Assembly: GCA_026018925.1 (NCBI GenBank)
Contig: JAKSZU010000029.1
Span: 10,639,378-10,703,377 of the forward strand
Reading direction: 5' to 3'
From: Tupaia tana
Taxonomy: Eukaryota > Chordata > Mammalia > Scandentia > Tupaiidae
DNA length: 64,000 bases
A program made the position numbers and the translations under genes. The notes beneath the pieces were generated by a model, which ran no database searches, was not told the origin of the DNA, and saw only the letters and a program-made list of their open reading frames with translations. This document shows positions 34,870-46,884 of the stretch, one piece after another (positions within the stretch are counted from its first letter, which is position 1; each line of letters begins with the position of its first letter).

Positions 34870-35390
34870 TAATTTTGCACATCATTAGCAGTTTTAGCAG
34901 GACATGTTTGACCTTCAGTAAAAGGTCATCACTATGTCTGCCCCCAATTTTACCATGTTGATAATACTTGTATTTCTAATTATGGGCTAGTATGGTTGGC
35001 TTTTTTATTCTTAAACTGGTTACCAATATTATCATTATATTTGGTTACTGTTATTGTAGACAATACTAACAGCTCCAGGATTTTTTTCTACTCATATCTC
35101 AGCATTTTATCAATAAATTTAAATGCAGGATTCTTTGTGGTAATAATCTGATAACTTCTGGCCAGAGCATATTTTTACAATGCACTCAAAATTGGTTGGG
35201 TAGAAAATTTTAAGTTCTACATAAAATACTATAATGCCAAGAGAAGTAGGCATCCTAACAAAAATAACAAACTTAAGGAAATAAATGACAAAGACAAACA
35301 ATAACTACATTATAAACCATGGTTTCAGTTAATACTTTTTTGAGCTTTTTAGTCCAGGTGATGAATTGTTTTAATTGTCTTAAACATATG
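34870..35390. other. V2R intron 4, unassigned part
   Basis: AT-rich intronic sequence; no element or gene recognised. Confidence 0.4.
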
Positions 35391-35622
35391 GGGACTGGCA
35401 GATGGCATAATGGTTAGGTTGCTGAATCCCCACATAGTTGACTGTGGTTCAAGTCCTATACCTGGCGGCTTAAACTCATGCCACGTGCATAGGTACCCAA
35501 AATTCTGAGAGAAGAATGGAGAAGGGATTGTAGCATTGCCAACACCCCTGGGTGGTGATTTCCCACTTTCTTTCTCTCTGTCTTTCTGGTAAGTGCACAT
35601 GGCCTATAGCAAAAATTTCTCA
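35391..35622 (+). mobile_element. tRNA-derived SINE in V2R intron 4
   Basis: GGGGACTGGCAGATGGCATA head, GGTTCAAGTCC B box and GCCTATAGCAAAAATTTC end. Moderately diverged. Confidence 0.88.
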
Positions 35623-35674
35623 AAAAATTTTTTAAACATATATTGGGTAAAAAGCATGATTCTATTTTGGAATT

Positions 35675-35915
35675 TTCCACAGGGTGTGTGTCCTCTCTAG
35701 AGAGAGAAAGAGAGAGAGGGAAAATGATAAAGCATCCCTCATGGGGTATGGTCATGCTGCAATCCATTATCCTCCAGTCTTGCCTCCTTTAGAATTTTGG
35801 ACAGGCATACACACATGCTCAGTGTTCTCAAGCCATCAGGTCCAGATTTGAACTATGTTGTGAGTTATCTAAAATCCAGGTTACTTAACCACTAAGCCAA
35901 GTGCTGGCCTCTAAA
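35675..35915 (-). mobile_element. Diverged antisense SINE
   Basis: CCACAGGGTGTGTGTCCTCT, GAGAGAGAAAGAGAGAGAGG, GGGTATGGTCATGC, and a head ending AAGCCAAGTGCTGGCC. Old. Confidence 0.75.
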
Positions 35916-35930
35916 CAAAAGCATTCTTGG

Positions 35931-36165
35931 GACCAGCAGTTAGCGTAATGGCTATGTCGCTGGACTCCCATGTAGTCGACTGCAGTTTGTGTCCCATACC
36001 CGGTGGCTTAAAACTCATGCTGGGCGCATGTGCATGCGTGTCCAAGATCCCAAGTGGAGAATAGAGGAGAAGGGATCCCCTGGGAGGTGATTTCTCACTT
36101 TTTGTCTATCTGTCTCTGTCTGGTGATTGCACGTGCCCTATGGCAAAAAAAACCTCTCCAAAAAA
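35931..36165 (+). mobile_element. tRNA-derived SINE with internal deletion
   Basis: GGGACCAGCAGTTAGCGTAAT head and CCCTATGGCAAAAAAAACC end are young-looking, but the GCGGCGTGGCCATC part of the body is deleted (around 36078). Confidence 0.9.
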
Positions 36166-36480
36166 TAAATCATTCTTCCTAAATAAATCACATGTCTAAC
36201 TGCTTTGAATTGTCCAACTGTGGAAAATTTAAATAAAATCATGGTCAATTGTTTTATGAACCCAAGGAGAACAAGAGTTGATTACAGAGTGGTATGCCAA
36301 ATAAATAAGGATAATGTAAATGAGATCTATAAGAGGTGAATGGCATCAGTACATAATTAACTTGTATTTACAGTATATCTAGTGAAAGTAAGTTATCTGA
36401 TTAGATATGGTTCAGGATTTCAGATTTCAGGATATATAAAACCCTGTGTTTAAATAAGTAAGTAAATAAATAAATACATA
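36166..36480. other. Intronic unassigned sequence
   Basis: AT-rich, ending in an (AAAT)n run. Nothing coding seen. Confidence 0.4.
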
Positions 36481-36481
36481 A

Positions 36482-36716
36482 GACCAGTAGGTGGCACTGT
36501 GGTTAAGATGCTGGACACCCACATGACTAAATGTAGTTTGAGCCCCGAACCTGGTGGCTTAAAAAAATCACACAAGGTGCATGTGTGTGTATGTGCCCAA
36601 AATCCTAGGAGGAGAAAAAAAGGAGACAGGATTGAAATGTGACCATCCCTCTGGCGAGTGAGTTCTCACTTTCCCTCTCTCTATCTCTCTCCAGTGAGTG
36701 CACACTCTCTATTACA
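36482..36716 (+). mobile_element. Diverged tRNA-derived SINE at the edge of a microsatellite field
   Basis: GACCAGTAGGTGGCACTGTG head, GAGCCCCGAACCTGGTGGC, CTCTCTCTATCTCTCTCC, and an end TCTATTACAAAT running straight into (TA)n. Confidence 0.8.
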
Positions 36717-37640
36717 AATATATATATATGATTTTATATTTATATATACATATATATTTATGTATTTATAAACACACACATATATACAAGCATATGTATA
36801 AATATAAACATTTTGTATATATAATATATGTATGTGTATTTTATATATGTATGTGTATATATACTTATATATTTATACACATATATACAATACATATGTG
36901 TACCTATATACATATTGTATATACATATATTGATATATGTATGTATATTTGACATATGTATGTATACATAAAAGTATATATACACCAAAATATGCAATAT
37001 GTGTATATATATGCAAGTAAATATACATACTTTATAAATACATATACATATTAAAAATACATGTAATATATGTATGTATACAAGTATATAATACAGATAC
37101 ATATTATACACATTATATACACAAAAATGTATATATAGGAGTGCATATATATAAACATACTTTATAATATATACATACTAAAAATATATATAATAATGTA
37201 TGTGTGTATAAATGTATATATATTATACATATTAGATGCACATAGTATGTATATGTATGTATATTTACATTATATATACTTATATACTTATATATTTATA
37301 CATTTATATATACATATATATGTATGTATACATATATATTTTAGTATGTATAAATATTGATAAAGTGTATATATACTTCTATATCTCATATTATACAAAC
37401 ATATTATATATATTTTAATATGTATGCATATTTATGAATTATGTATATATACTTCTATATGTATATATAATATGTACATATTTTATTCATATCATGTGTG
37501 TTTATGTATATATTTAACATACATAAAGATATTATATACATGTATATGTATATAATATATATAAATATATACACATAATATGGATAATATATGTACATAC
37601 TTTTATATATTAATACTTATATACACACACTTTTCTTTTT
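36717..37640. repeat. 0.9 kb (TA)n/(TATG)n microsatellite field
   Basis: Almost continuous alternating pyrimidine-purine sequence built of TATA, TATG and TACA units. It is bounded on the left by a SINE A-tail and on the right by another SINE. The open frames in it (YIYIYI..) are composition artefacts. Confidence 0.95.
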
Positions 37641-37649
37641 ATTTTTTTT

Positions 37650-37900
37650 TGGAGAGGTTTTTGCTATAGGGCACTTGTGCTAGCCAGGCAGACAGAGAGA
37701 CAGAGAGATAGAAAGTGAGAAATCACTCCCCAGGGGGAATGGCCACGCTGCAATCCCTTCTCCTCCATTCTCCTGTCGGGATCTTGGGCACGCACGCACA
37801 CGCACCCGGTGTGAGTTTAAGCCACTGGGTCCGGGACCTGAACTGCGGTCGACTACGTGGGAGTTCAGCGACATAGCCATTACACTAACTGCTGGTCCCA
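37650..37900 (-). mobile_element. Young antisense tRNA-derived SINE
   Basis: GGAGAGGTTTTTGCTATAGG at the left through CGGTCGACTACGTGGGAG to CTAACTGCTGGTCCC; CpG-rich. Confidence 0.93.
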
Positions 37901-37909
37901 ACACTTTTC

Positions 37910-38142
37910 TTTTTTAGAGAGCTTTTAGCTCTAGGGTCCATGTACTCTCCAGAGAGACAAAAAAGCAAGAAATCACCCCCTCAAGGGGAATGGCCATGCC
38001 TCAATCTCTTCTCCTTTATTCTCCTTTTGGGCTTTTAGGCACACACATGTGCCCAGCATGAGCTTCAAGCTGCCAGATTCGGGACTATTGACTATGTGGG
38101 GGGTCTAGTGACATAGCCATTATGCCATTTGCCGGTTCTGTC
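37910..38142 (-). mobile_element. Older antisense SINE in tandem with the previous one
   Basis: AGAGAGCTTTTAGCTCTAGG to ATGCCATTTGCCGGTTCTG. Only about 10 bp separate it from its younger neighbour. Confidence 0.82.
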
Positions 38143-38621
38143 ATACTCATTTTTATGTACTTCATAATGATGAGAAACTTCTTATATGATAGTGCTCTCA
38201 TAGATTATAATAGACTAGACTGTACAGCATAGGTGTGTAATAGCCTATACTACCTGAGTAATCACACTATGGTGTTCAAACAATGATGGAATTGATTAAC
38301 CATGCATTTCTCAGTACATTTTCTTCTTGAAAAGCAATGGGTAATTGTATATATACATAGGTACATATGTGCATGTGTATAGGTATATTCATTGACTTTT
38401 TAAAATATTACCTCCAGAACAGACCGAATATATATATACACACGTTAAAAAGGCAACAGATTATAGAAATCTAGCAGTAGTTATAATAAGCAAGAGTACA
38501 AAGCACAATGTCAAGTTGTGAAAGCAAGAATTTACTGCTGAGTTAATTGGAACATGTAATCTCATTTTAGGCTTCTATTGAGATACCTCTCTATTTAGCC
38601 AACTCTGCAATTATATCATAC
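38143..38621. other. V2R intron 4, unassigned part next to exon 4
   Basis: A block of AT-rich sequence with a short TA/TG run near 38350. No element recognised. Confidence 0.4.
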
Positions 38622-38846
38622 CTTTTTGAATGTAGTAGGCCATTTTATCATCTCATTATTGATAGCCATGCCTTGATTATCTGGACTCTGGGAGACAAAC
38701 TCTCCTATTTTAACCAGCATCCAACTGACATTAGAAATTTTCACAAGGTTCAGGATATCATACTGTGCCATATGTTTTTTATCATCAAACAACATGTAGT
38801 CCCCTTCGCTGTTTGTAAACTGATTTTTTCTCAGAAATGGGTGAAG
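38622..38846 (-). CDS. V2R exon 4: membrane-proximal flytrap segment
   Basis: 225 bp, phase 0 at both ends. Acceptor CTTCTCCTCCAG at 38847, donor AAG|GTATGA at 38621. The translation starts LHPFLRKNQFTNSEGD (the family start is LHPFLK..QF.N..GD) and continues AQYDILNL, KIGEFVSQSPDNQ and NNEMIKWPTTFKK. It is the exon that closes the ligand-binding domain. No stops. Confidence 0.93.
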
Positions 38847-38949
38847 CTGGAGGAGAAGCATAATGTGGAGATGAGGAGTATAATCAAAGTAGAAGAAAAA
38901 GTTTATACTTATCTTCTAATTCTTTTTCATACCTTGTTACCCTCTGTTT

Positions 38950-38992
38950 TTTAAAAAATTTTATTTATTCATTCATTTACTTTTAATTTGAC

Positions 38993-39052
<60 letters not shown>

Positions 39053-39155
39053 AAGTGAGAAAGCAAATAAGCAAGCCACCAGGTCCAGGAACTGAACCAT
39101 GATCACCCATGTGGGAGTGTCCAGCACTTTAACCATCATGCCACCTGTTGTCCCC
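38950..39155 (-). mobile_element. Short SINE variant with 54 bp (GA)n
   Basis: Antisense: A/T-rich tail, TTTGACTA, uninterrupted (GA)n at about 38994-39048, GGGAAAGTGAGAAAGC, then a head from CAAGCCACCAGGTCC to ATGCCACCTGTTGTCCCC. Confidence 0.78.
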
Positions 39156-39344
39156 CCTCTAGTTTTCTTTTTAGTAGACACCTAGCTTTGGGTAGTTCTC
39201 ATCCTAGAAACTCAAGTGAGACAAATACTACTTTTTCTATAAAAATTATGGGAGAATAAATGTATCATATGAGAGAAATTTTAGGATATTTACTAGAGGA
39301 TGACTTAGGCGTGAGTTCTGATTAAAATCCTGAAAAATAGTATT

Positions 39345-39536
39345 TATTGGAATTGAGCCCCTGACACAATGGCTTGAAAAATCATGCCAGGCATGTGTGC
39401 ATGCATGCCCAAAAATCCTGAGAGGAGATTGAAGAAGTAATTTCAGTGAGACCATCACCTAGGGGATGATTTCTCACTTTACTTCTCTCTCTGTCTCTGG
39501 AGAGTGCACTCACCCTATAGCAAAAACCTCTAAAAA
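39345..39536 (+). mobile_element. 5'-truncated SINE
   Basis: Starts in the head at TTGAGCCCCTGACACAATGG and keeps the body and the ACCCTATAGCAAAAACCTC end. Confidence 0.8.
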
Positions 39537-39544
39537 ATGGATAA

Positions 39545-39800
39545 ATGGGTACAACAGTTGGCATGGTGTTTAAGGCACTGGATCCCACATAGCTGACTGT
39601 GCAGTTCAAGTTCAAGACCTGGTGTCTTGAAAATCATGCTGGACACATGTGAGTGCATGTTTGAAATCTTGACAGTAGACTGAAGGAGAAGGGATTGCAG
39701 CATGACCATTCCTACCTGGGGGTGATTTCTCACTTTCTCTCTGTCTGTCTTTTTCCTTTTCTCTCTCTGGCAGGGGCATGTGCCCTATAGCAAAGGAAAA
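39545..39800 (+). mobile_element. Diverged tRNA-derived SINE
   Basis: GGGTACAACAGTTGGCATGG head, GTTCAAGTTCAAGACCTGG and GCCCTATAGCAAAGG end. Confidence 0.8.
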
Positions 39801-39904
39801 ACAAAAGGCCAATGAGCTTAACAAGCAACTTTCAAAAAGACATACAAATAGCCAAAAAGCTTATAAAAAAAAAAAGTTCAGCATCTTTTAAAGAGCAGAG
39901 TCCA

Positions 39905-40610
39905 ACTGAAATTCAAATAAGTATTTTTTTCAATTTTAATTATTTTTTAAAAAATTACATTTAATCACTTTATAGCTTTCCAATGTCCAACATCTAAATA
40001 CTTTCAATGGCAAGTTCAGCTGATATATAAATACTTGTGAACACAAGTCTGACTTTAGGCAGAAACTCTGTGGGTAGAATAAATATACTATATATATCTA
40101 TATATCAGCTGAATTTGCTATTTAAAATAGTTAAATTAATTAAGATATTTTGTGAATCAACAAAACGTGGGGGAAAAAAGAAATGGAAAGCAGTTGTAGA
40201 TACCAGAGACAGTGTGGGAGGAGGGTGGGAAATGGTAGAGGGTGAGAAATAGGGGGCACGCCGGGCGCGTGTGCGTGCGTGCCCAAGATCCCGAGAGGAG
40301 AATGGAGGAGAAGGGATTGCGGCGTGACCATCCGCCCTGGGGGGTGATTTCTCGCTTTCTGTCTCTATGTTTCTCTCTGTCTGTCTGGCGAGTGCACGCG
40401 CCCTATAGCAAAAAACCTCTCCAAAAAAAAGGAAATAGGGGGAAATATATATATATATATATAAAACAAGAAATGAAAACTTAGTTGATGATAACATGTA
40501 TAATTAACCCACTATACAGTGTATTCTGGATGGGAAATCACATTTTGTATGCTGTGATGATGTTCAATGTATGTAAAATAAATAAATTTTTAAAATAATA
40601 AATAAATACA
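39905..40610 (+). mobile_element. 5'-truncated HAL1-type tail
   Basis: Sense copy of the HAL1 tail and 3'UTR: TTGTGAACACAAGTCTGACT, ATATATCAGCTGAATTTGCT, TAGATACCAGAGACAGTGTG, CAGTGTATTCTGGATGG, AATAAATAAAT end. It matches 31250-31640 and, antisense, 55270-55700. A SINE at 40254-40430 splits it. It lies in V2R intron 3. Confidence 0.78.
40254..40430 (+). mobile_element. 5'-truncated young SINE with TSD
   Basis: Body and 3' end only (GGGGCACGCCGGGCGCGTG.. to AAAAACCTCTCC plus A-tail). Flanked by GAAATAGGGG (about 40246 and 40432), so it inserted as a truncated copy rather than losing its head later. Confidence 0.9.
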
Positions 40611-40704
40611 ATTAAATACTTTTTTTAAAAAAACTGAATTGGAAAACTATACTGTACTGTCAAGCAAAATACTAATAAATATGACAAGAAAATTTTAAAA
40701 AGAG

Positions 40705-40855
40705 ATGTCAAACATGTTTTCATATGCGTTTTGGCCTTTTGTATGTCTTCTTTGAAGAGTTGTCTGTTCAGGTCATGTTCCCATCTTGTAATTGGACTGA
40801 TTTTGTTTTGTTGGTAAGGGGCTTGTGTTCCCTGTATATTCTGGTTATCAACAGT
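40705..40855 (-). mobile_element. Short antisense L1 ORF2 fragment
   Basis: Matches 13655-13800 of L1-a (TCATATGCGTTTTGGCC, TTGTAATTGGACTGATT, CTGTATATTCTGGTTATCA). Confidence 0.75.
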
Positions 40856-41845
40856 GATATATATATAGTGATGACCCTAATTTGATTAATACACATTGCA
40901 TGCGTATTTTGGAAAAACCACATTTAATACCGTAAATGTTTGAGAATTAAATGTAAATTTAAAAATATAAAATCAAATATAAAGAAAAACATCTAAATAA
41001 AATAAAAATCAAATTTAAAGAACCTGAAAGTACATATAAAATATCATTGTTGTTAGTATGAATGACAATTCGATTGTACATAAAACTTCTAATATTATTT
41101 TTTACATTTCTTCATTTGTTGGGGTCTAGATGTTAAATATTTTTATTTATTCAACAAATATAATTATTATGTTTATCTCTTGGGCATAAGGAATGTTCTT
41201 AAATACATTTCATACATGGGTTCTAAATACAGATAAGATTAGTTGAAATTCTACATGTAGTTATTTACAAACTAAGTAGCACATACTGAGCTATATGCAC
41301 CAGGGGTATTCTCGTATATCAAAATAAAATCATCGCATTCATAACTGTTGCATATTCTCTAAGTACACCTATGTCTGAACACAATTCAGTTCCTAGAGTC
41401 ATTCAGGTATGTTATGTGGAATGCATTTCAATGTGGCCAAAAGCATTACACAAAAAGCTTGGAATACAGCATATCTATCACTAGAGTCTGATATGGTCAT
41501 TATGTCAACATTTTCTGACACTGGATACATTCCCAGGAAAAATAAATATGTTATCAAATTTTTCCTCCCCATGTTTTATCATTAGTCATTTTGAGATATT
41601 TTACCATATTTCATTCTATGTTACAAAATATTTCTTCTGGTACAAATTCTAATTGAACAGATTGAAACACAAGATCCCTATGATACAATTATCCAAAAAG
41701 ATATGACAATTACAGGTATATCTACACCCCCCCCCCCAACCATTGAAATAACTCCTTTCATGTTGCCTAAGCTTGTTGATCTTCAGATGAATACCTGGTC
41801 ACAATATTGTTTCTGTCTCAGTAAAATACCTCCAAATGCCATTTG
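40856..41845. other. V2R intron 3, unassigned 1 kb
   Basis: AT-rich intronic DNA with no recognised element; a C-run at 41728-41738. Confidence 0.4.
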
Positions 41846-41849
41846 GTAC

Positions 41850-42317
41850 TGTTAGGCCAAGTTAGCATAATCACCACCATGTTAGGGAATGCTGGGGCAA
41901 GTTAGCTTAATTGCAACCCTGTTAATTCTTCAAGGACGGAGCCCACTTTGTTAGGGCCTCAAGGACGGGAAGCAGGAGTCTGGGAACTCTCAGATAAGTA
42001 GAAAACGGGAGAGCCCAGCACCTCCGAGGCAAGGTCATCCAGACCCTTAGCTGAGAGCCCTTATCTAGACCTGAGCAGGTGGTGATAGCTGGACCCTCAC
42101 TTCTCATACCCCCTCCTTTGTATGTGTTACATTCTATGAAAAATCCTGAACTATAAAAGATCCCTTTATCTTAGGCTCGGGGTTCTTGTGAAGGCCCGCT
42201 GCTACGGGCAGGAACTTAGACCCCAGCTAGCTGGAAAAATAAAAACCTCTTTTGCAGTTGCATTGTCATAGTCTTTTCTGTGTCTCCATCGGTTGGACCG
42301 ATCTCTGGACCCTTACA
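41850..42317 (+). mobile_element. Solo LTR, ERV1-like (468 bp), beside V2R exon 3
   Basis: Begins TGTTAGGCCAAG and ends TGGACCCTTACA with a 4 bp target duplication GTAC (41846-41849 and 42318-42321), as expected for class I (gamma-type) elements. TATA-like CTATAAAAGATC lies near 42150 and AATAAAAACC near 42237. The AAGTTAGC(A/T)TAAT block is duplicated at 41858 and 41890. It is a fossil without an internal part. Its end is only 37 bp from the V2R exon 3 donor, on the opposite strand. Confidence 0.88.
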
Positions 42318-42354
42318 GTACTAGATACACTTTATATTTTTGGAGGACACTAAC

Positions 42355-43188
42355 CTGCCAGGGAAGAAGTATAACGTGGTCTGCATCTTCTGGTGATCTC
42401 ACTTCTATTTTCTCTAAAAGCATTTTATGGAGGACTTGAGCCACTGCATGCACAGCATTATAGATAAAATAGCTAAAATAAGATGTTGTCATCATGTCAA
42501 AATTTTCCCAAAACTTTAAGGAAGAATTTGGTGGGCAATCTCCAATTTTATCATATAGTGACCCAGCAAATGAGCAGTCAAAAATATCAATCCAAAATTT
42601 AGTGAAGTAAAAGTCCCCTGCATATTGGTAAGGCTTAAGTGTCTCAAGAAATTGTTTGAAGCCAGGAATTTTCTTCTTCTTGTTTGCAAATGAGAGGCTT
42701 CCATGAAAAGAGTGAAGCATTTTACTGAAATAAGAGAAAACTAACTTCCACTGTGCAGAATAGGGATTTCCAACTATCCACACTTTCCCTGAGATTAAGT
42801 AGAATCCTTCCACATAGTGCAAGGTCACAAAACTCCCTAGATCACCAAATAGTATGTATACATTTGCAGATGAAACTGCATTTGAATAATGAAACTGCAT
42901 TTGCATAACGAAATGTATATCAATTATACTATAAAGGCCTGTAGCAACAGGGAGGGTTTTTGTAAAGGCCACACAGATATCTTTCTTCAACCTCTCATTT
43001 TTTAGATCCTGAAGGAACCGCATTCCTTTCATGTCAGAAGATGTGAAGACTGCTACCCATGTCCAGCCAAAATGCAACAACAACCAGATGATTCCATAGA
43101 CCACAGGGCCGTCTTCGGGGGCCATCTGATAAAGTGATGGAAATTGTTCTTTATCACTTAGGATGGGGTCAAAAGGACCATATGTGAC
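42355..43188 (-). CDS. V2R exon 3: flytrap ligand-binding domain
   Basis: 834 bp (278 codons, phase 0 both ends), the family's usual large exon. The polypyrimidine acceptor TTATTTTCTTATTCAG precedes 43188; the donor is CAG|GTTAGT after 42355. It starts VTYGPFDPILSDKEQFPSLY and contains GWTWVAVF (lobe 2 core), a DSFHGSLSFANKK-type segment (SFHGSLSFANKKKKIPGFKQ), CPPNSSLKFWENFDMM and the end YNAVHAVAQVLHKMLLEKIE..LLPWQ. All are diagnostic of V2R. No stop or frameshift. It would bind the peptide ligand together with the missing exon 2. Confidence 0.95.
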
Positions 43189-43479
43189 CTGAATAAGAAA
43201 ATAAGAAAATTATTCTCTACTTGAGAGCACATGAAAAGAAATACTGGATGAAGAGGAAAAACTACTGTAAAAGATAACCAAGTTCTTTTATTCAGGGCCT
43301 AAAAAATCATGTTTTGCAGGCACATTGCTTTTAGGAACAAACAAGTGATGAGTCCTGATTAATAGTATTACAGGCATCCAAGAAAATGTGTAAGGGTAAT
43401 AGGAAAGTCCTTTTTTGCAGTGGAAACTAAAGAAAACACAAACATTATGAAGACAGTGCATCATCATGTGTGTTTTCTG

Positions 43480-46400
43480 CCAAATGATCAAAACGAGCAC
43501 AGAGGAACAAGAAATACGAGAAAACAAGCAAAGGGTTCTTCCCAAGAGGGCACAACAACTTCACATCATCCACAGACATCACAAAAGAACTTGCAGAAAT
43601 GTCAGAAGACTTCCGAATATTGATAGTAACAAAACTAAATGCGATGCAAGACAAAACAGCCATCTCTAAAATATGAGGAAGGTATTCCATGACTTCTAGG
43701 AGATAAATGCCATAAGAAACAATCAAACAGAACTTCTAGAGGTAAAAGCTGTAATGCAGGAAATCAAAACCTACCTTAAAAGTATTAATAATAGATGAGA
43801 CCATGAAGAATATAAAACCTCTAACCTACAAGACAAAAACTCTTACTTGGACAAAACTGCCAAAAAGAATTAAAAAAAAAAAATAGAGCACATAGGACAG
43901 GGCATTTGCAGGTTTCTCATGCAGATTCCATCTCCATCTGCAGCTCCTGCCCAATCAGAGAACCTGAGGCAGGGATGAATTTCAGTCCCAGCCCCAGCCC
44001 CAGTCTCCTCCTCTGAGCTAGAAGGTAGGAGTTTATTTTTTTCTCTCCTTTCTTTCACTAATTCTTTTCTTCTCTCCCACCACATAAGACAGGGCATTTG
44101 TAGGCTTCTCAAGCAGACTCCATCTCCATCTGCAGCCCACTGCCCAAGTCATGCACATGCTTTTTCTTTCATTTTCTGTTTCTTCCACCTACATTGTCAT
44201 TTTCTGCTCAACCTCCTCCCCAATGAAGTACTAGAGAAGTCTAGATTTATAGTTTTCAGACATCAAAACATTGTGAGGCTCAGAGAAATCCTGACCCCAG
44301 GATTTTTGCCACCAAAAGAAGACAAACTCCTTTTTGGAAACCTGAATGGAAAACTCCTTCTGTGGGGACCACATTGCTAATCACAGCAGAGGAGTGAATT
44401 GGCATAGAAGGAAGTCACAGCAAAAGGTAAACAAACAAGTTCACAGGTGAATAAATGTTCTCCAAAGAGTTATCTAAAAGTAAATCAACCACCAAATGAC
44501 TAAAAGTTGCAGAAGAGCCTAAGTATGAGAAAAGCAGAAAATACATCTCCATTATGAGAACACAGTAACTTGTCTCCACCTTTTGAAGAAAAAATACCAG
44601 AATAAGATACTGAAATGTCAGAGAAATAATTCAAAATATTCATGGTGACAAAACTATGAGATGGAAGAGAAAAAAAGACAGTGAATTCTGGGAAATGAGA
44701 AAGTCCTTTCGTGATTTGAAAGAAGTGAACACCATTAAAAAGAATCAAATGGAACTGTTAGAGATGAAGACCATAATATGGGAAATCAAAACATCTCTCA
44801 AAAGTATTAAAAGCCAATTAGACCATACAGAAAACCAAATCTCGATGTAGAAGACAAAATCTCTGGCCTAAAAAAAACTACCAAAAAAACTGAAAAAATA
44901 ACCCCAAAAAAGGAGAAATGTGAGATACTAGATACCATTAAGTGCCCAAGCATCAAAATAATTGGTATCCCAGAAGATAAAGAAAATAATAAGGGCATTG
45001 ATAATCTAGTCCATGAAATCTTGGAAGAAAACTTTCCAAACCTTGACAGACATTCAAAATACCAGACTCCAAAAATAAAAAGGTCCCCAAATAGAATCAA
45101 CCCAAGAAGATCATTTTCAAGGCACTTCATAGCCAGATTGGCCAAAATTACAGACAAAGACAATATACTAATCAGATAAATCAAACTCACAGTGAAACAG
45201 GAAATATTACAACAGACATAATAGAAACAAAATATCATTAGAGGATACTATGAGCAACTTTATGCCAACAAACAAGGAAATCTAGAGTAGATAGACAAAT
45301 TCCTGAACACATATAATCTACAAAGATTGACTCAGGAGGACATAGAAAGCCTGAATAGACTCATAACAAGCCATGAAATTGACTCGGTAATAAATAACCT
45401 TCTGAAAAGAACAGTCTAAGTCCTGATGGCTTCATCTCTTAATTCTACAAAACTCTTAGAGTAAATCCCCATTCTACTCAACTTAGTTTTAAAGAACTAA
45501 AAGGAAGGAACCCTCCCAAATTCATTTTATGAAGCCTCCATCATCCTTATTCCCAAAACAGAAAAGGCCATGACAAGGAAGGAAAACTACAGACCAATAT
45601 CTCTGATGAATATAGATGTAAAAATTATGAACAAAATACTAGCAAGTCATATCCAACAACATTGGATAACATAAATAAGATTATGCATTATGACAAGGTA
45701 GACTTTATGCCAGAGATATGTGTTCAACATATACAAAACCGTAAATGTAATATACCATATAAACAGAAAGAAATATAAAAACCATATGATCATATCAATT
45801 GGTGTAGAAAAAGTGTTTGATAAAATACAACATTCTTTCTTGACTAAGGCTCAGCAAAATAAGCATAGAAGGGTCATTCCTCAACACAATAAAAGATATC
45901 TATGAACAACTCTTAGTTAACATCATACTGAATGGGGAAAATCTGAGTTTTTCAACTAAAAACTGGTACAAGAGAAGGCTGCCAACTTTCTCCACTCCTT
46001 TTCAGTATAGTGCTGGAAGTTCTACCTAATGCAATAAAAAAAAGAGAATGAAATAGAACACATTAAAATAAAAAAAGAAGTGAAATTATCTCTACAAGCA
46101 GAAGACATGATTGTATACATAGAAGACCAAAGGGTATCCATGGAAAAACTTCTCGAAGTAATAAATGAATACAGTAAAGTGGCAGGATACAAAATCAACC
46201 TACAAAAATCTATACCTGGGTCTTGAGGTGGCATGGTGTTTAAGAGCCCTGGACTCCCACATGACCAACTGCAGTTCAAGTCCCAGACCTGGCAGCTTGC
46301 TTGCTCGCTCTCTCTCTATCTCTCTCTCTCTCTCCCTCTCTGGTCAAATAAAAATAAATGTAAATAAATAAAGATAAAAATAATTTTAAAAAATCACTAT

Positions 46401-46830
46401 TTTTATATAAAAATAAAAAGCAGACTGAGATAGAACTGCAGAAAGTAATCCCATTTATCATAGTCACAAAAAGTGTAAGATACCTAGTAATAAATCTAAC
46501 CAAAGAAGTCAAAGACCTTCACAAGGAAAACTATGAAAAGCTAAAAGGGGAAATCTAAAATGATACAAAAAGTGAAAAGATGTCTCATGTTCCTGGATCA
46601 GAAGAATTAATATAATCAAAATGTCAGTTCTACCTAAATTAATCTATATATTTAATGCAATCCCAATCAAATTACCAGAGATATTCTTCACAGATTTGGA
46701 AAAGACAATAATAGAATTTTTTGGAGTTACAAAAGACCCTATATTGCCAAAGAAATCCTGCACAAGAAGAATGGAGTAGGAGGTATCTCACTTCCTGACC
46801 TCAAATATATTACAAAGCTGTGATAATTCT
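43480..46830 (+). mobile_element. Old L1 (sense) with duplicated ORF1 start
   Basis: An ORF1 N-terminal piece lies at about 43490-43870. It is followed by 5'UTR-like DNA (43880-44450) in which GACAGGGCATTTG(C/T)AGG(T/C)TTCTC..CCATCTCCATCTGC occurs twice, about 200 bp apart, then a second ORF1 (44520-45180) and ORF2 (45190-46830; RPISLMNI-like near 45595, [17 protein letters not shown] at about 45790). Two ORF1 starts mean either two insertions or a rearrangement. All frames are broken. It occupies the intron 5' of V2R exon 3. Confidence 0.78.
46221..46365 (+). mobile_element. Short SINE variant in L1 ORF2
   Basis: GGTCTTGAGGTGGCATGGTG head, GTTCAAGTCCCAGACCTGGC B-box region, then no body but a (CT)n run (46300-46338) and GGTCAAATAAAAATAAATG. 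L1 ORF2 reading resumes after about 46385. Confidence 0.8.
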
Positions 46831-46884
46831 TTACTATTATTTATTTTAAACTTAATTGTCTGTTTTTTAAAATTAAATGTTTAT

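Noticed and set aside
36698-37418. Tyr/Ile-rich open frames
   Set aside because: Composition artefacts of the TA/TATG microsatellite.
43288-43545. Candidate V2R exon 2 (85-codon minus-strand frame just upstream of exon 3)
   Set aside because: No V2R exon 2 motifs (such as PNYTC or ELYKFP) and no clear donor or acceptor pair; part of it overlaps L1 ORF1 sequence.
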